From Acanthaster planci (Eukaryota; Echinodermata; Asteroidea; Valvatida; Acanthasteridae), in contig NW_019091356.1 in assembly GCF_001949145.1 (NCBI RefSeq), positions 2,405,202-2,467,201 of the forward strand: a stretch of DNA of 62,000 nucleotides, written 5' to 3'. The translations under genes and the position numbers were made by a program. Below, in pieces: positions 35,501 through 50,500 of the stretch (its first letter is position 1; each line of letters begins with the position of its first letter). The notes under the pieces were generated by a model. It saw nothing but the letters and a program-made list of their open reading frames with translations. It made no database searches and was not told the DNA's origin.

Positions 35501-38500
35501 CTGTGATAGGCTCGGCCCTGGCCACTGCAGGTAGGAACTTTCGGTGGGGAACGTGGCGGGCACGCTGGGCTCCCCCCGGCAGTCGTACTCCAAGTCCCCC
35601 ACCAGGCTCAGCGTGGTGTAGTCGCCCGCTCGCTCCCCCTTGATGAAGTCGAGGGCCGTGCCCAGCCGGGACGGGTCCACACTGTTGCTAAGGAGCACGC
35701 CCTGCAGGCAGCCCACGAAAAACTGGTTGGAGGACAGGCCACGGTGCTGTGCCACCGATGTCCCCCCGATCGTCATCTGCAAAGTGAAGACGTGAAAGGG
35801 TTATGAGGGGAAAATATGGAAAACTTCAAGCTGGACAAGAGTACTTTTTCAGTTTGTAATGGCACCCATGAGAAATAAGAAACCTATGAAGAAATGCCGA
35901 CTGTGAAATTGATGCAATTGAGCCCAGACATTTTTTAATGTGTTTTTTCATACCAACCCAAAAATTACAACATGTTGGTAAACTTCGGAATTTAAAGATT
36001 GAAACCTGCCCATCTTTCATCAACCTTTCATTCACCCCTTACAACACAATATAAATCAATCATCTTGTGCCGATAAAAGTAATCTTGATATCCAAGCGTA
36101 CCTCTTTGTCCAAGTCCAGCCGCTCAAAGTGGCCATTTGTTCTGGCGGCCACGGCCACTCCGTCCACCACGAGCTCAACCATCTGCCGCTGGCGTTTGTA
36201 CTGCACCAGGTGCCACTGGTTGTCGTCCAACAGGCTTCCACCTTCCAGCAGCAACGCACCAGAGTCCCGCTCGCCAAGGGAATCTCCTGTTATCAGAAGA
36301 AGGCACAGAAAGGGTATGGCCTGACAGTTCCACTTGAGCAAAGGAAGTGTCGCAACAGGACTGACATGTCAAAACTCTTGAACTGCTCAAGCCGGTGTTT
36401 TAGTGGGAATTGGATGATAAGGTTTCAGTAACAAATTTAAAAGTACTGTATTATTTAGGCAACGTCAGACTGAACGCTGAGTGCATGTACTGTATATGAA
36501 ACAATCAATGTGAAATGTCAAATTCATGGCCTACTTTCTGTCTTTCGAGAGGCACTGCACACAAAGAGATGCATGTATAAGTGGACAAACAGACTAAAAA
36601 CCTTATTTTTTTTCTCAATTTACACGTCAGTTTGGTACACTTTTAGTCCAATCACAGACGTAAAAGGTAACATCAACATTTACATCATTTTATGCCTGAA
36701 AAAAAAAAGGAAAGGGTAGGCGACCACCAAGAAAACATTCTCCAAAGTGAAGACAGCCATCTAATCCATGGAGTAACGATTCAGGCTAGTGTCCTGCCAA
36801 GAAATGAGCCGCAGGGGTCCGAACCAGAGCTGTGCCCAGCCTAGCAGGTAGCTTGCCCACTCAGCTGCATCACTCGCTGTGTTTGTTTTATTTTATCATG
36901 CGGAAACCAGGTTGATGGTGTGAATGACCTTGAGGTATGCAATGGGCTACCTGAGCATTTCGCACTGCTGGAAAGAGCCAGTGGCTCATTCATTTTTGCA
37001 TTGTAATGTGGTTTAACACTTCGTTCTTATCTCTCCTCTGCTGAAATCATACTTTGAGTCCCTTGGTAAACAGCACAGAGATACACAGCTGTGTCATATT
37101 AAGCATTACACTAAATATCCTCACAGGAATATCAGATTACACTTTTGCTATGCCCAACAACTGTGCCTCACTGTTTCATGCGCATAATTGTGCAGGAAAC
37201 CAACTGCAGTGAAGAGGACTGCATAAAACAGCCTGTGTCATTTTATGCTGGCAACCGACTGTGTACACATTGAACATGTGCATATTTGTGCTCCGTATAG
37301 AAAACACATACACAAGAGTGACTGCTGGCATTTCTGCATATTTTTGCTGGTTGAACCACAGAAAGGTTTTGGCCACCCTTCACTTTTTAATTTTTTTACA
37401 TTTAAAGCATTTCCATTACAATAAATGTGATTCAGGTTCTGATATGCATGTACAAGTGTATATTGTATACATTTCAGTACTTGTGCAACTATTTTTTAAA
37501 AATCAAATCACAAAGGATTTCTGCTCTCAGCTGGAAATGTACGAAAAACTTGATTTTGTTCCTAAATAATAAAATGGAGTCATTATTGCTTGATTGGTAT
37601 AACAACCTGAACTTTGAAAATCCAGAAAGTTGTAGGTGCTGGCATTGTGATCCTAGAAGAAATTTTTTTGAGGCACACAAAAAAAAATCAATTTCTTTAG
37701 ATGAAAGTATTACCTTTTCAGTTTACAAAATGAGACAAATGCATGTTAGTAACATCATGTGCTTTTAGTTTCCTGCACCAACATGGACAATTACAGGATG
37801 GATGAAGGAATCCAGCAAAAATTGCCTCACAGACAGACCTCGTCTGATCTATGACCCAACAAATTGTCAAAGGCCCTACACAGAGTCAAGCACGTTGTAA
37901 ATCGACAGGGAGCCTAACCATTTCTCGCTCTTGGTCCTCTCTTCATCGGGATGCTGAACTGAGTGATATATCAAAACAAACGTCTCGGTTTGCTCGTTAT
38001 AATGCAAACTGAATCAAAATAACAGGGAGGAGACTCATTTTGTGGGAACCGTTCCTGACTGACGCCATCTCCTCACCTAGATTGAGGCTGAGGTGGACCT
38101 TCCCCCCTCGCAGCTGCAGGAAGATGTAGTCCGAGTGCCTCCCGATCCCTGCCGCTAGGAGCCCGTCCGGCCGTGACGTCCGGAATCGCATCTGGAGGAG
38201 ATCCTCGAAGGACTGGATGTGGTCAACGGGCTGACTGACGTCATACTTGATGTATGCCGTGCCATCAAAATAGGCTGTGTCTATGAGGAGAATGAGGAAT
38301 TACAAAAATTGGAGGTTATAAAGAAGGGGGAAGACCGTGTCTGAAATGAGCTTCCAGAGCTACGGCTAGGTCTTACTGTCTGCGCGTCTTTGTGTATTTC
38401 CAATGGAGTGAAGACCTAGACCTAACTCTGGAAAATAGATCTGAATGAAGCCTTAGACTGCTTGATGAAAGTACAACATAAGAGGTAAGGCCGCATATGG

Positions 38501-41500
38501 ATTACTCGGCTACCTGGCTAGCTACAACACACAAGTCTATGCAATGTGGCCACAGCCGTCAGCTAGCGACTTCAATAAGAGCACATGCTATCTTCAGCCA
38601 CTGAAATGGACAGAGAGCTTAGCCATATCCACATCAAGTTGCCGCTGCTGGGAGAAGCACAAATGTCTGGTATAATTTTTTCCAACTTAAAGAGAAGAGC
38701 AAGTTAACAGACCTTTTAATTTTCAAAGAAAATGAAACTGTTCACTGCACCCTAACTATCAGAATGGGTACAGACAACAAAGCTGGTAATGAGAATGAGG
38801 GAGGCAGGGCTGATCTTACACACCTTTGAGGCAGCCGTAAACTTCAACGCGCATGGAGAGAGCTCCGATGAACTGCATCGGGTTGAAACGGACATAGCGT
38901 GCTTCAATGCTGTTGGGTAGGACGTTCTTGTGGGCCAGATTGCCGTTAGTGTTGCCTGGGAAGAGCTTGAAAAAAAACAAAACAAAATATTTTAAGCACT
39001 GAGTATCAGAAACGTACATGTAATCAGGGTGAAACTTCCATGGAGCACTCAGGGCGTACACGTTTCTTTTCGAGGAGGTCACTGAAATCAAATTAATTGT
39101 GGCTTGTATATAAATTTCATACATTTCAAACTTTTAATTGAGGAGAGGCGAGAGGGGCACAAGGGTACCAGGGAGAGGGGCACACTTCCCCGGTACCCAT
39201 GCATCTCTTCCACAGTTACGCCACTGCTATGCATGTGGAAAAAAGGGCTTATCAAAAACCAACAAAACCACACCGTTAAAAATAGTGCAGAAGTACAATG
39301 GCTCTGAGGCGATGACAGACAAAATGTAAACGCAGCCCTGTCACGAAATCTGCTCAAGTGCCTACTTTAATACAAGTGACACATTATAAGAGAGGTTAGG
39401 TTGACAGCCCAAAACCACTGGTGTCATGCAGCTGACGCTCATGCCGAGACCTACAAATTTGTAAAATTGCTTGTGTGTATTCCGTGCTCACGGTGCATAG
39501 GAGGGAACCAACACCTGCATGCGGCATGTCTTTTTTCAGGATGATGTACAGAGCCCCGTACTTGGACTTAGATTACTGTACCAGCAATGAAACCTCGAAC
39601 CACTGTTTAAAGGGGCATGCCAATGGACCCTCGAGGCTGGCGCGAGTACGCGTAGGTGCTAACCACATCAGGTTTATCACCACCTTCAATGAGGGATCTC
39701 CCCCCAGGGTAGCACCTTATCGTTTGCTTGGACTAGGCCAAGACTTGCTGAAATGTGATCTCCATGGTGTGGGGGGGGAGGGAAGCAAGCGAGGGCTGAG
39801 AGACACCTCACTGGAACAATCACGACCAGGTGATGGATAGCGTAATTATCCCGTCAAGTGTAGTCAGGTAAGGTTGGAAAGGAGGCCAAGGCACTTGGTG
39901 CTTGGACCCCCCCCAAAAAACCCTCAACTGCCATGCATTCTAGTGATTAACATTCTCCTCATGAGTCATGACCCAGAATGATTTACAAAACTTCCGTTAA
40001 TGATTTTTTTTCCAATTTTCGACATTCTCATTGTAATATTCAATTTCTAATGGTTGATTGTGACATTTTACGAGTCAAGGAATTTCCCTAGCACTTAAAT
40101 ATGTTGTATTATCTGCAACATTCCCCGAAACTTCAGTAAAGTTGGATATATATATAGACTCAGGTCTCAACAAGCTTGTCACATTTGTGATATCCCAAGA
40201 TATTTTTAGACTTGAAAGGCTCGGTCCAAAACTGAGCCAGAGAGAGGAGTGATGCAAAGAGGGCAGGCTATGCGCGTACGAACACGGTAGAATTACCAAG
40301 CTTTGTTGAACTTGTTGAACTTAAAAATCTTCTTCAGTGAAATGAATATGTAATGATTTGGAATTTCTGAAGTGAATATCCACTGATATCAAATAGTTGT
40401 TTTAAATTTCAATTTGTTGTGCTCATATCATTTCACCCGGCTGTTTAGAGACACGGAACTAGTTCACATTACCTTTTCTGCCAGGTCGTTGTCACTGTAG
40501 GTCGTCCACTTGCTCCCGTCCGCGCTGTACATGAGCTTGTACTCGGTGACGTAGTCATTAGTGCCAAACCGACCCTGGGTGGCCACTGCAGTGACCGTGG
40601 CCACGCTCCCCAGGTCGATAGTCAGATACTGGGATAGGTCCTGGGTGGAGGCCGTCCAGCCCCCGCCCCCTGAGACAAAAAACAACCGAACCAACCAAGT
40701 GAAAATCAGAAAACAGGTTTAAAAAAAAAACTGAGATCCCTTCATCAGCCTGTGCCACAACATCATCTCACAAAAAAAACATCAACGGTACAAGTGTATG
40801 CACCAGATTACATGTTGAGCCACTTATAAGTCAAGTATACATGTAAGTGATGAAAATAATTAACGGTCTTCATTTTACAGGTGCAAAAATATTTACAAAC
40901 ATTGCTTATCATCAACCATTAGCATCACGATTCAAAAATTGCAGTTACAATTCAAAATGAATTATGGGTCTTCATAACATTTTCCATCAACAGTCCCAAG
41001 GCACTTGAAGAATCTTACTCAACACGGAGATCCCTGTCCTGATTTCTATAAACTTTTTTCAAACAAGAATGTGCTATTTCCCGGTCCCTCCGCCCCTCTC
41101 AAGCCCACGGGTTGAGAGTTACACTGTACTTGTACGTTTAAATCCCATCTGGTCCTCATGTCAGGCAAGCCAAGTCTGTCCAAAATCTCCTTCCCCTTAC
41201 GCCCACTCACCATCCCTCTTGTGCAGTCTGGCGTACCGGGGTCCCTGCAGGATGTTCAACCATGTTGTGGCCGAGATCTGACCGTCCAGGATGGCGCCTG
41301 ATTCCATGCCGAGCGGAAGCTGACATCCTTCGAAGAGAGGACAAAACAAAACATAAAAGAAACTCCAGATTAGTAAAGACTCCCAAAAGTTGTTAAAGGT
41401 GAACACAAGATGAACCTCACAGCATCACACTTTCCAGTGGCTTAACCCTCCTATGCTAAGATGCATTCTTGACACAGTTGTCATATCAGTCAAAGTCAGT

Positions 41501-44500
41501 CAAATTTCCCATACGTGTCTGTGTACTGGAGGAAATCAACTGGAAGGCATTTTTTACTGTTTTTGATGGTTAAAACAGAAGGAGTGTTAATACCCAACTG
41601 CACGTACATGAACAGTACAATGGCTTTTAGATACTCCATCACAATTGCGTATCAACGGGGGAGGGAATTGGGTAAAGTGACAACACCCCCCCCTCCCCAT
41701 TCTGGACACTGACAAACTTATTCAAGTGCCCCCTCCAGCATGTCAGGCCTCCGTGTCCCCTTCCCTGTGACTCAAATCCATGTTTGTACAGTACTAATCA
41801 CAGGCATCTGATCTGGTCAGTGACACCTTTCAAAGTACACGTACTGTCCATGGATGCTTTTATATATCACTTGTACATCAGTTTTACAGGCCAAGATCCT
41901 AACTTGATCCACTTATCGCAGTTTAAGAAGTAAATCCCCCTGAAGCACATGACACCGGTAAGCCAATGCAACATAACAGCATTACAGAACTAACGCTTTA
42001 CTAAAATGGTAAATACAGACATATGAACTCTATGTTTGGTAGAACAGGATGGTAAATGCAACAGTTTGAGTATCTTGCATTGACCAATTTGTTGGGTTTG
42101 TGAGAATATTTGGACACTTAGGCTGTGTCCAAAACGGACTTCCAGAGCTACGGCTACGTCTATTGCCTACGCATTTCCACACATTTCCGATGGAGGGAAG
42201 ACCTAGACGAAGCCCTAGACAACAAGATTTGGATGCAGCCATAGTCTAAGAAATGGTCTGGTACTGTTCGAGGTGATTTTCAATACGAGACCAATGTAAA
42301 GGGCAAAGAAACTCCAGGACAGAGACACACTTGGTTTATTTCACAAGTAAATGAAAAATAAGTGCATGTGAAGGAGTAAAATGTGTCCCAAACAACTTAT
42401 GACGAACAAAATGACATCAATACACCACTGCAGCTTGTACTACATGTACATGTACTCTCAGACTGATATTTGCTGACAAAATTTGCATTTTTTTTCCAAG
42501 TGTAGTCCACATGTACGGTACATGTGGTATGTTTACCCACCGCTGACTTAATACATGGGTTTGTATGGGGTCGTGCAAGACGGGCCAGCTGTGTTCTGGT
42601 AACATCTCCTACGACTACGGCCTCAAATTTTGATCAAACAGAGAAGAGCTGTAGCCAGTGCTCGATATTAGTGGATGTTGTAGTTTCACATGGAGATGCC
42701 ACAGATCAATATAAACCATTGAAAATATATCTTACAGGAGTTTCTCTGGGGATATGCCTCACATATAGCAAAGGATATTTGAAATGACATACACGATTAA
42801 GCGAAAAGTGCTACATTTCTTAAAAAGTGACATTAAATCATTTTATGCAGCATGATCATTTAGTGTCCAAAGAGGTCAGTACAAATCCTTGGTATACATG
42901 TCTGATGAAGCAATTTTTTTCAATACCATACTGAATTCTATACTACCAGTATCTATAATTCTATTCGAGTATCAACTCGACTTTCGGTTATGGAATGACA
43001 TGCTGTGACAGGATAAAACCACGGCATGAACCAAATTTAAGTTCTTGAATCTGGCTTTTCAAAAAATGTAGCCAGCTAATGAGCATCAGGATGGCCTTTA
43101 GTTCAGCGCTCGCTTCACCTTTATGGGTTTCAAATTCTTGGAAAAACGCCGGATGCAAAAATATCATGATTTTTTTCCAGGAACAGAGGAAATCAACAAA
43201 TTTCACTGCTTGAAAAAGGCTACTGCTGCATTAAATGACTAAATAACAAAAGAATTACATCAGACATCTTGTGTCCATCACAAAAGCTGTGCTGGCCTTC
43301 AGTGTTTGGCCAAGAACAATAAGCAAAACTAAGTGGGAGAGGAAACCTACATGTCCAAGACATGATATGATAAATTAGGCCTTCAATGTTATTGTATCAA
43401 CACCCAGAAACATGAAGGTAGGTGAGCAGACACGCTCTTTCATAGCTAAAGTTTGCCTACAGGCATGAGACAAACTGTTACATAACATTCTCTGGCTATA
43501 ATGACAGTAAACAGAGGAAGCCTCCTCCATGTTGGCCCCAGTACAGAAGCGTCTGCTCTAATGACCTCCAAGTGAATGTGTATTGTTATGGACAAAGGAA
43601 AAGTTCAAACATTTACACACATGCATGCAGATAAATGTACATGTACTGTACATGCATGTGACTACACATGTGAATAAGCATGATATAGAAGTACAATCTT
43701 TACAAGAAGCATCGGGACTTGAAAAACCAGCCTATATTTGGTAAAATAAGTGGGACAGTTTCAGGTTTTCAAGTCTGATTTCAGATTGCTTTCACTCTAT
43801 CTACCGCTACTTCTGATTTGGCACTGATCCACATTCGAATAAAAGAGACAAGGAAGGAATGTGTTTCTTAGTTGTAGGTGTAGGATGGAAGCCCCAGATA
43901 CCAAACAGTCGTGTGAAAGCCACTTATGATCAGGAGAACATTTTTTTAAAAAAAGAAAAAAAAACAGAATTTCTAAAATGGCTCTTAAGGGAGATGGAAT
44001 TTGGGTCATATGGGAAAGAAGGCAAGGAAGGACAGGGTTCCAGCACCTCAAGGACAATGAAATTCCATGAGTTTTCCATGACCGAATTATGAAAATCCAT
44101 AACGAATAATGCGATTTTTGGACCATTTGGACTTTTAAAGTTGCAAATACAATGCCGCATTTTATGCACTTATTTCTGATAACAAATCACAAACAGCGTT
44201 TGAAAAATTCCATGACTTTTCCATAACTTTAGTTATTTTTACAAAATTCCATGACTTTTCCAGGCCTGGAAAACAAAAACAAATTTCCATGACTTTTCCA
44301 GGCTGCAGGAACCCCGAAGGAAAACCACCTTGACCACTAAGGTACCACTTTTCCCAAATCACGTATTACACATGAATATATGTACTCCTGCCTGCATTGC
44401 AATGCATTCACTTCAGACGGCCTGCACGGCCTTAAAACCATTTATGGTACATGTGTAATTCCGCATGGAGCATAAGCAGTTTTCCTTCTCTGAATGCAGA

Positions 44501-47500
44501 AGCCTGGGGAGGTTATTTTAAGAACCGTTTGGCCACGTAACACTAGCAAAAGGGCAGGGCACATTTTTAAGCCCGCAAAACAAAATGGCGTGCCAAAGAA
44601 GTTCATGCCATTCCTGGGGGTCTCGAATCAACCTGAAAGATCAATTTCTATTTCTAAAAAGTTATTAACAGTGGGAATGTGTAAACACTGTGAGGACAGA
44701 AATCCTGGCTATGACAGGAATCTTTTAACAGGTTAATATAAATTTATAAAAATATATTAACTTGTTCCAAATGCTTGACAGGTGCGGCACTGAAGACGCA
44801 CCTGCATGTTCATGAACACATGGATAATGTTAAGTCCTTTCTTATACTTGATGGAGGCCTTTTCACACTACGACCTCTCAACCCGGGTTGACCTCATCCC
44901 CGGGCAAACCCATGACTGCCCTGGATTGAAAATTTGTTTTTTCAACCCCATGTTCAACCCTGTGATGTTTCCCACTTGTTCTGTGGGAACTGGGCTTATT
45001 GGGATGAGTTCAACCTGGAAATAAGCAATAAATATATTCTCAGCCATGGTCCAGAGCAGGGCTGAATTCAACCTGGGTTGAAATTAATCTCGGGGTTGAC
45101 GCAGGGTTCGCCCAGGGTTGAAAATTACCAAGTGTAAATTGTCACCAGTTTTCAACCCTGCATCAACCCCATGATTTGTCTTGAGTGAAAAGGCCTTAAA
45201 AGCTGTACATATGGGCTGAGTTCGGGTGGCTTGTTCTCATATGTTCACAAACAGCTCGATTTGTTGTTTGTGGGTTGGCAGCTCGAATGCCAGGAACAAA
45301 CAACCGGTGACAGTGGTAAACACCATGCAACATATGGCGACGATGCATGTACATTATTCGAGAGATAATGTTTGGATAACTGGGCTAAATTCTTTTCTTT
45401 TTAAACAGGAACATTTATTTCTGCGTAATGGAAAGTAATTAATGCTAATTTTGCATAGCTGTTAAAAAAATCAAAATCTCATGAGTTTTTCCGTATGTTC
45501 CTGTAAACCCTGACCAGGAGGTGGTGTGTGATCCTGTTCCAAGAACAGTGTTCTTGAGTCATGTTTCCGCCATTCGAGCACGAGAACAAGAAACTCTATT
45601 GAGAACAGGCCGCCCGAACTCAAACATAGTGTACTTCTTGTCTTCATGAAAAAACAAAGCCCTGTACAGGTACATAGGTTGTTACAAATTTTATTTCCCT
45701 GAAAATTACTGGTAGTACAGTACGTGTACACATATCTACATCTACATGTACATCTCTCTCATGTCTGCTGGACAAAGTCAACCATCCAACATTCTTGAAA
45801 TCTTCCAGGTCAAAAATTATGATTAATGAAGAAAGAATTCGCATTACCGCTGCAATAAATCAATGAGCAAACAAGAGCTCTTAATGCGTTCAGCACAAAC
45901 CTGCAAGATTGAAATAGCGCCCTACAAACAGAACACGCTCCAGTTCAAGCAAGGGATGCTGGGATCATGCTTGGACAAGAAGGGGCAGCTTGTCAAAACC
46001 AGAACTTTGTGAAAAGGACTGAAAAAAAAAAATTAACAAAAAAAAAACAGAAGAATGGAAGAAATCTAAACCCTCAAGATTTATTCTTTGCAACAGTCCC
46101 TGCATATTTTGCTCTAGGTCATATTTAAAATCAACAGTACAGGCCCTCTGAATAGATCTCATTCACAGGAATTCATTTTTGATCTTGTTCCCTGGATCTA
46201 CATGTATTTTATTCAGTGTAATCCCTTATGCCAGACTATTTGGGTTTCCAAGTATCACTTTCTTTTTTTTTTTAAAGTGGCTTAATACATTTAATCCGTC
46301 ACAAGCTTTAAATCGTTCTAAATTTAAGCTGGTATAAATTTGTAATGAACTTATCTGCATATTTCGTTGGAGTTATTTTTACTCTCAGGTTCCAAAATAA
46401 AAACTTAAACCTCACTTTCAACTCAAAATGGCCGACAAATGAATGCAACCTATTGCTGATACCTGATCTGATGATCACAGGAACACACTAACTGCATTAA
46501 TTAATCCCTGCACATAAGATTTAAAGGTCCGGTGCAGCATTACACATGAATATACGACATATATATACATGTACGAAGCCCTGCAATACAACAGTTAGGT
46601 ATTTTTCAGATTCATTTCATGTGTGGCGGATATTAAAAATTTCCAGAGGAGACAGTGAGACTGTACAAAGATAATTAACTCATTTTGGGCTGCTGCCAGT
46701 GATGACAATACCAACATTAAATGCTCATGAGCATCTGTCTGGGCAAATTGTATCATCTCTCACTAGGGAACTCAGGAGCATGCCGCATTTTCAGAAAAAA
46801 AAAAACCCGCCGTCAAGTCCTTTCTGAGCTCATCTGAAGTGGAGGCCAAGAGACAGATTACACAGGCATAACATTCTTGATTTCAGACGTCATCCCCAAG
46901 GCACATTCATGTCCACGTAACATTCCCTGAAGGGTGCAGCATGTATGCAATGCACATTACTGCCTCGGAAGGGGAAACTCAAGGTTTGCAAGTGGTCATG
47001 CGGAGAACGTCTTCGAGATTCTCCCCCTGATACACACACACACACGCTAGTTTGTTAACCTTATATGCCATCGCCTCAACCATGTTTAGATNNNNNNNNN
47101 NNNNNNNNNNNNNNNNNNNNNNNNNNNNNNNNNNNNNNNNNNNNNNNNNNNNNNNNNNNNNNNNNNNNNNNNNNNNNNNNNNNNNNNNNNNNNNNNNNNN
47201 NNNNNNNNNNNNNNNNNNNNNNNNNNNNNNNNNNNNNNNNNNNNNNNNNNNNNNNNNNNNNNNNNNNNNNNNNNNNNNNNNNNNNNNNNNNNNNNNNNNN
47301 NNNNNNNNNNNNNNNNNNNNNNNNNNNNNNNNNNNNNNNNNNNNNNNNNNNNNNNNNNNNNNNNNNNNNNNNNNNNNNNNNNNNNNNNNNNNNNNNNNNN
47401 NNNNNNNNNNNNNNNNNNNNNNNNNNNNNNNNNNNNNNNNNNNNNNNNNNNNNNNNNNNNNNNNNNNNNNNNNNNNNNNNNNNNNNNNNNNNNNNNNNNN

Positions 47501-50500
47501 NNNNNNNNNNNNNNNNNNNNNNNNNNNNNNNNNNNNNNNNNNNNNNNNNNNNNNNNNNNNNNNNNNNNNNNNNNNNNNNNNNNNNNNNNNNNNNNNNNNN
47601 NNNNNNNNNNNNNNNNNNNNNNNNNNNNNNNNNNNNNNNNNNNNNNNNNNNNNNNNNNNNNNNNNNNNNNNNNNNNNNNNNNNNNNNNNNNNNNNNNNNN
47701 NNNNNNNNNNNNNNNNNNNNNNNNNNNNNNNNNNNNNNNNNNTGCGCATTTGAACATATCTATATGAAATTTGTGCTTTATAAATAAATAAATAATTATT
47801 ATTAGAACCTTCACATACTGCAAATGTTAACAAGGGAACCAGAATCACAGAAAAGTTTGGCTTGAGTACATGTACAATGTACCTACATTCTTACAAATGT
47901 TGTTGGCAATTTATTTGGCAACAATGATGCTCATCTATATGAGAAGTGATTCTAGTCATTAGCTGCTGAAAAGACCTAGTTTGACCGACCAATACGTTTT
48001 ACCCACAATCCTCAATTAAATCTTAGTACACCTGTGGGGGGGGTGGGTACCTTATATGTACATGCCCTTCCCAAATCAGGTAACAGGCCTGACCTTCTTT
48101 GATATGCTAAAACACTGGACACTCCTCCTACCAGTCACTCCATGCAATGAGCAAAGGACCCAGACCCCCAGAAAAACTTGGTCGTCATAATGAAGACAAT
48201 GCACTGGCCAATATCCTTCAGTTCATGATGAATTATTCATATTGCCTTATATGGTCAATGGTAATGAGGGCTGTCCGGTTCAGGAGTGACTTTGTCATAC
48301 ACGGACCACTGACTGCAGGCTTCCATTGGACAAACATCCAAGATGTGCGTTAACTTCCAGTTCCATGTACACATCGCTCCATGTGTGGGGATGGTTGAAA
48401 TTGGTTTAAAACATTTCAAAACAAAACACTTTATTTCAATTCACAAGTGACCCAGTTGAGTGTACTCATTGCTAAATGTTGCCAGATCTGCACATGACTC
48501 GCCTTACATGTGACTCGCATTACCAACTTTCAATGTCAGATGTGTTATCCCATGTAGACAACCTACCGGTAGGGTCGCTGTTGTTATAATTTGGTTTAGT
48601 TAACACTGAAGGAGGAGGTTTATAATTGTGAACCTCTATAGAGAGATAACTTTCTGTGTACCTGATTCAGTGGGTCTGTCCTGAAAAGGTTGGGACATGG
48701 AATTCTTGTCATAAAATAGTGTGATGTATAATATCTCATCTGATGGGTCAGAGTTCAATCATTTCCATGCATGATATTTCATCAGAGAATTTTCATGTCA
48801 AAAAGCCAGCAAATATCACTTGAGGTTTTCAAATGCCAACATACCATCATAAACATTTAAACAAAATTAAGAAACTCAATGGAAAAAAATTGAGTCCATT
48901 TTCTATCCTTGCATGGAAATGCCCATGTACCATATTATTGTAAGCCACAGTCATGTACTGTAATTTGGGCGCAGCCACAAATGTACGTACAAGGAAATAC
49001 CCATGTACCTTATTATTGTAAGCCACAGTCATGTACTGTAAGTTGGGCCCAGCCACAAATGTACGTACAAGGAAATACACGTGTACAATTCAAACAGCAA
49101 TTGATTTTTCATTCTACCTACTTGTTCAATGGTGCCCGCAATCCAAACCCACCTGGCCAAAGTGCCAAGGGCCTCCTCAAATTTCTCAGACACATTCATC
49201 GGCTAGAAATCTAATCCCCCAAACAACTAAGCATATCTTTTTGGCCCATCCCCCAAAAGACTTCTGACAATCTGACAAAAGAACAAGATCTGCAGGAATG
49301 CAGGACCCCTGAATCGTGACTGACCGCGACAACAAAAGATTGTACTGGCAACGCTGGTGTAATCTGAAACTTCTTTCCCTGTCCTTTATCATCATTCCTT
49401 TTTTAACGTCATAAATAGTGGAACTAATAATCGCCCGGAAAGAGCAACCCAATCCAGGAACTTATAGTGATGGAGGCCCACTGTGAATTGCCTCATGCCA
49501 GGAAATTGCTTTTTCATCGATGCAAGTACGTACGTACATGTAGCTCCATTTACAATCAGAATGCCGATTACAACTTATGATTGTACACCTCTGATGCAGG
49601 CAAAACTTACAAATAACTATACATGAGTCACTGGAAAGAGAAAAATATGAAATCTGAGCAGGTGTACATATACATGTACATGTATAAAGTATTACCAACA
49701 TGTACTGTATGTATTGTATATTATAGAAAGGCAGGTGACAGTCATCAAGGTGAATAAACATTTACGGGGCAATGCCATGAGCAACTGTAAGTATGTTGCT
49801 GTAAATTTACAAATGGGTAATTCCAGAAATTAGGGGTCCATTTTTTTCGTGTCCCTGTCACGTCTGACATATGATTTTGTAAGTTCAGAACACATTTTCT
49901 GATTTCCAAGACTGATGAATTAATGCAAATTACCTGCCAAACAAATAGCAATACTTTGGAATCAATTCCAGTGATATTTCCATGTCAAACAACAAAGGTC
50001 AGATGTAACAGGGACACGAAAATGTCACACTTTTGGACCCCTAATTTCTGGAATTACCCAAATACATGATGACGTGTGTGCTAACCCTAGGAAACAACTG
50101 GACTACTTCAAAATTACTGTATTTCTGGTAAAACCACAAGGAATGGGAGCGACGGACGGGACATTTTTTCATTTGAAGGATGTACAAGAAAATGCCAGCA
50201 CAGGCCCAGAGAACACAGCAGGGGGGCAGTAAGCTACATGTGCTGTGCTGTCAAGCTAGCAGTGTTTCCCTATATTTTTACCCAGCCTTGAGCAATCTAC
50301 CACCTGTTCACTATGAGCATCAATGTGGAGGCTTAAACGGGATTGAGACCGGTGAGGGATTTCCGTTTGAAAAAAAAAAAAATCAATGTCCATTTTTACA
50401 AACAAATTCTGTTCCGCCTTTTTTAACTGCAAAAGGGAATAAACATCTTTGTAAGATCGTAAAGTTGCTCGACTGCTTCATTCAAACTAGAGCCTGCATG

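Noticed and set aside
36060-36341. Extension of Caspr exon 6 past 36102 (open frame continues)
   Set aside because: The GAG|GTACGC donor at 36102 joins exon 7 in frame and the downstream residues do not match the LamG continuation.
46979-47848. Long open frames across the second assembly gap
   Set aside because: They are mostly N translated as X; the flanking residues have no protein similarity.
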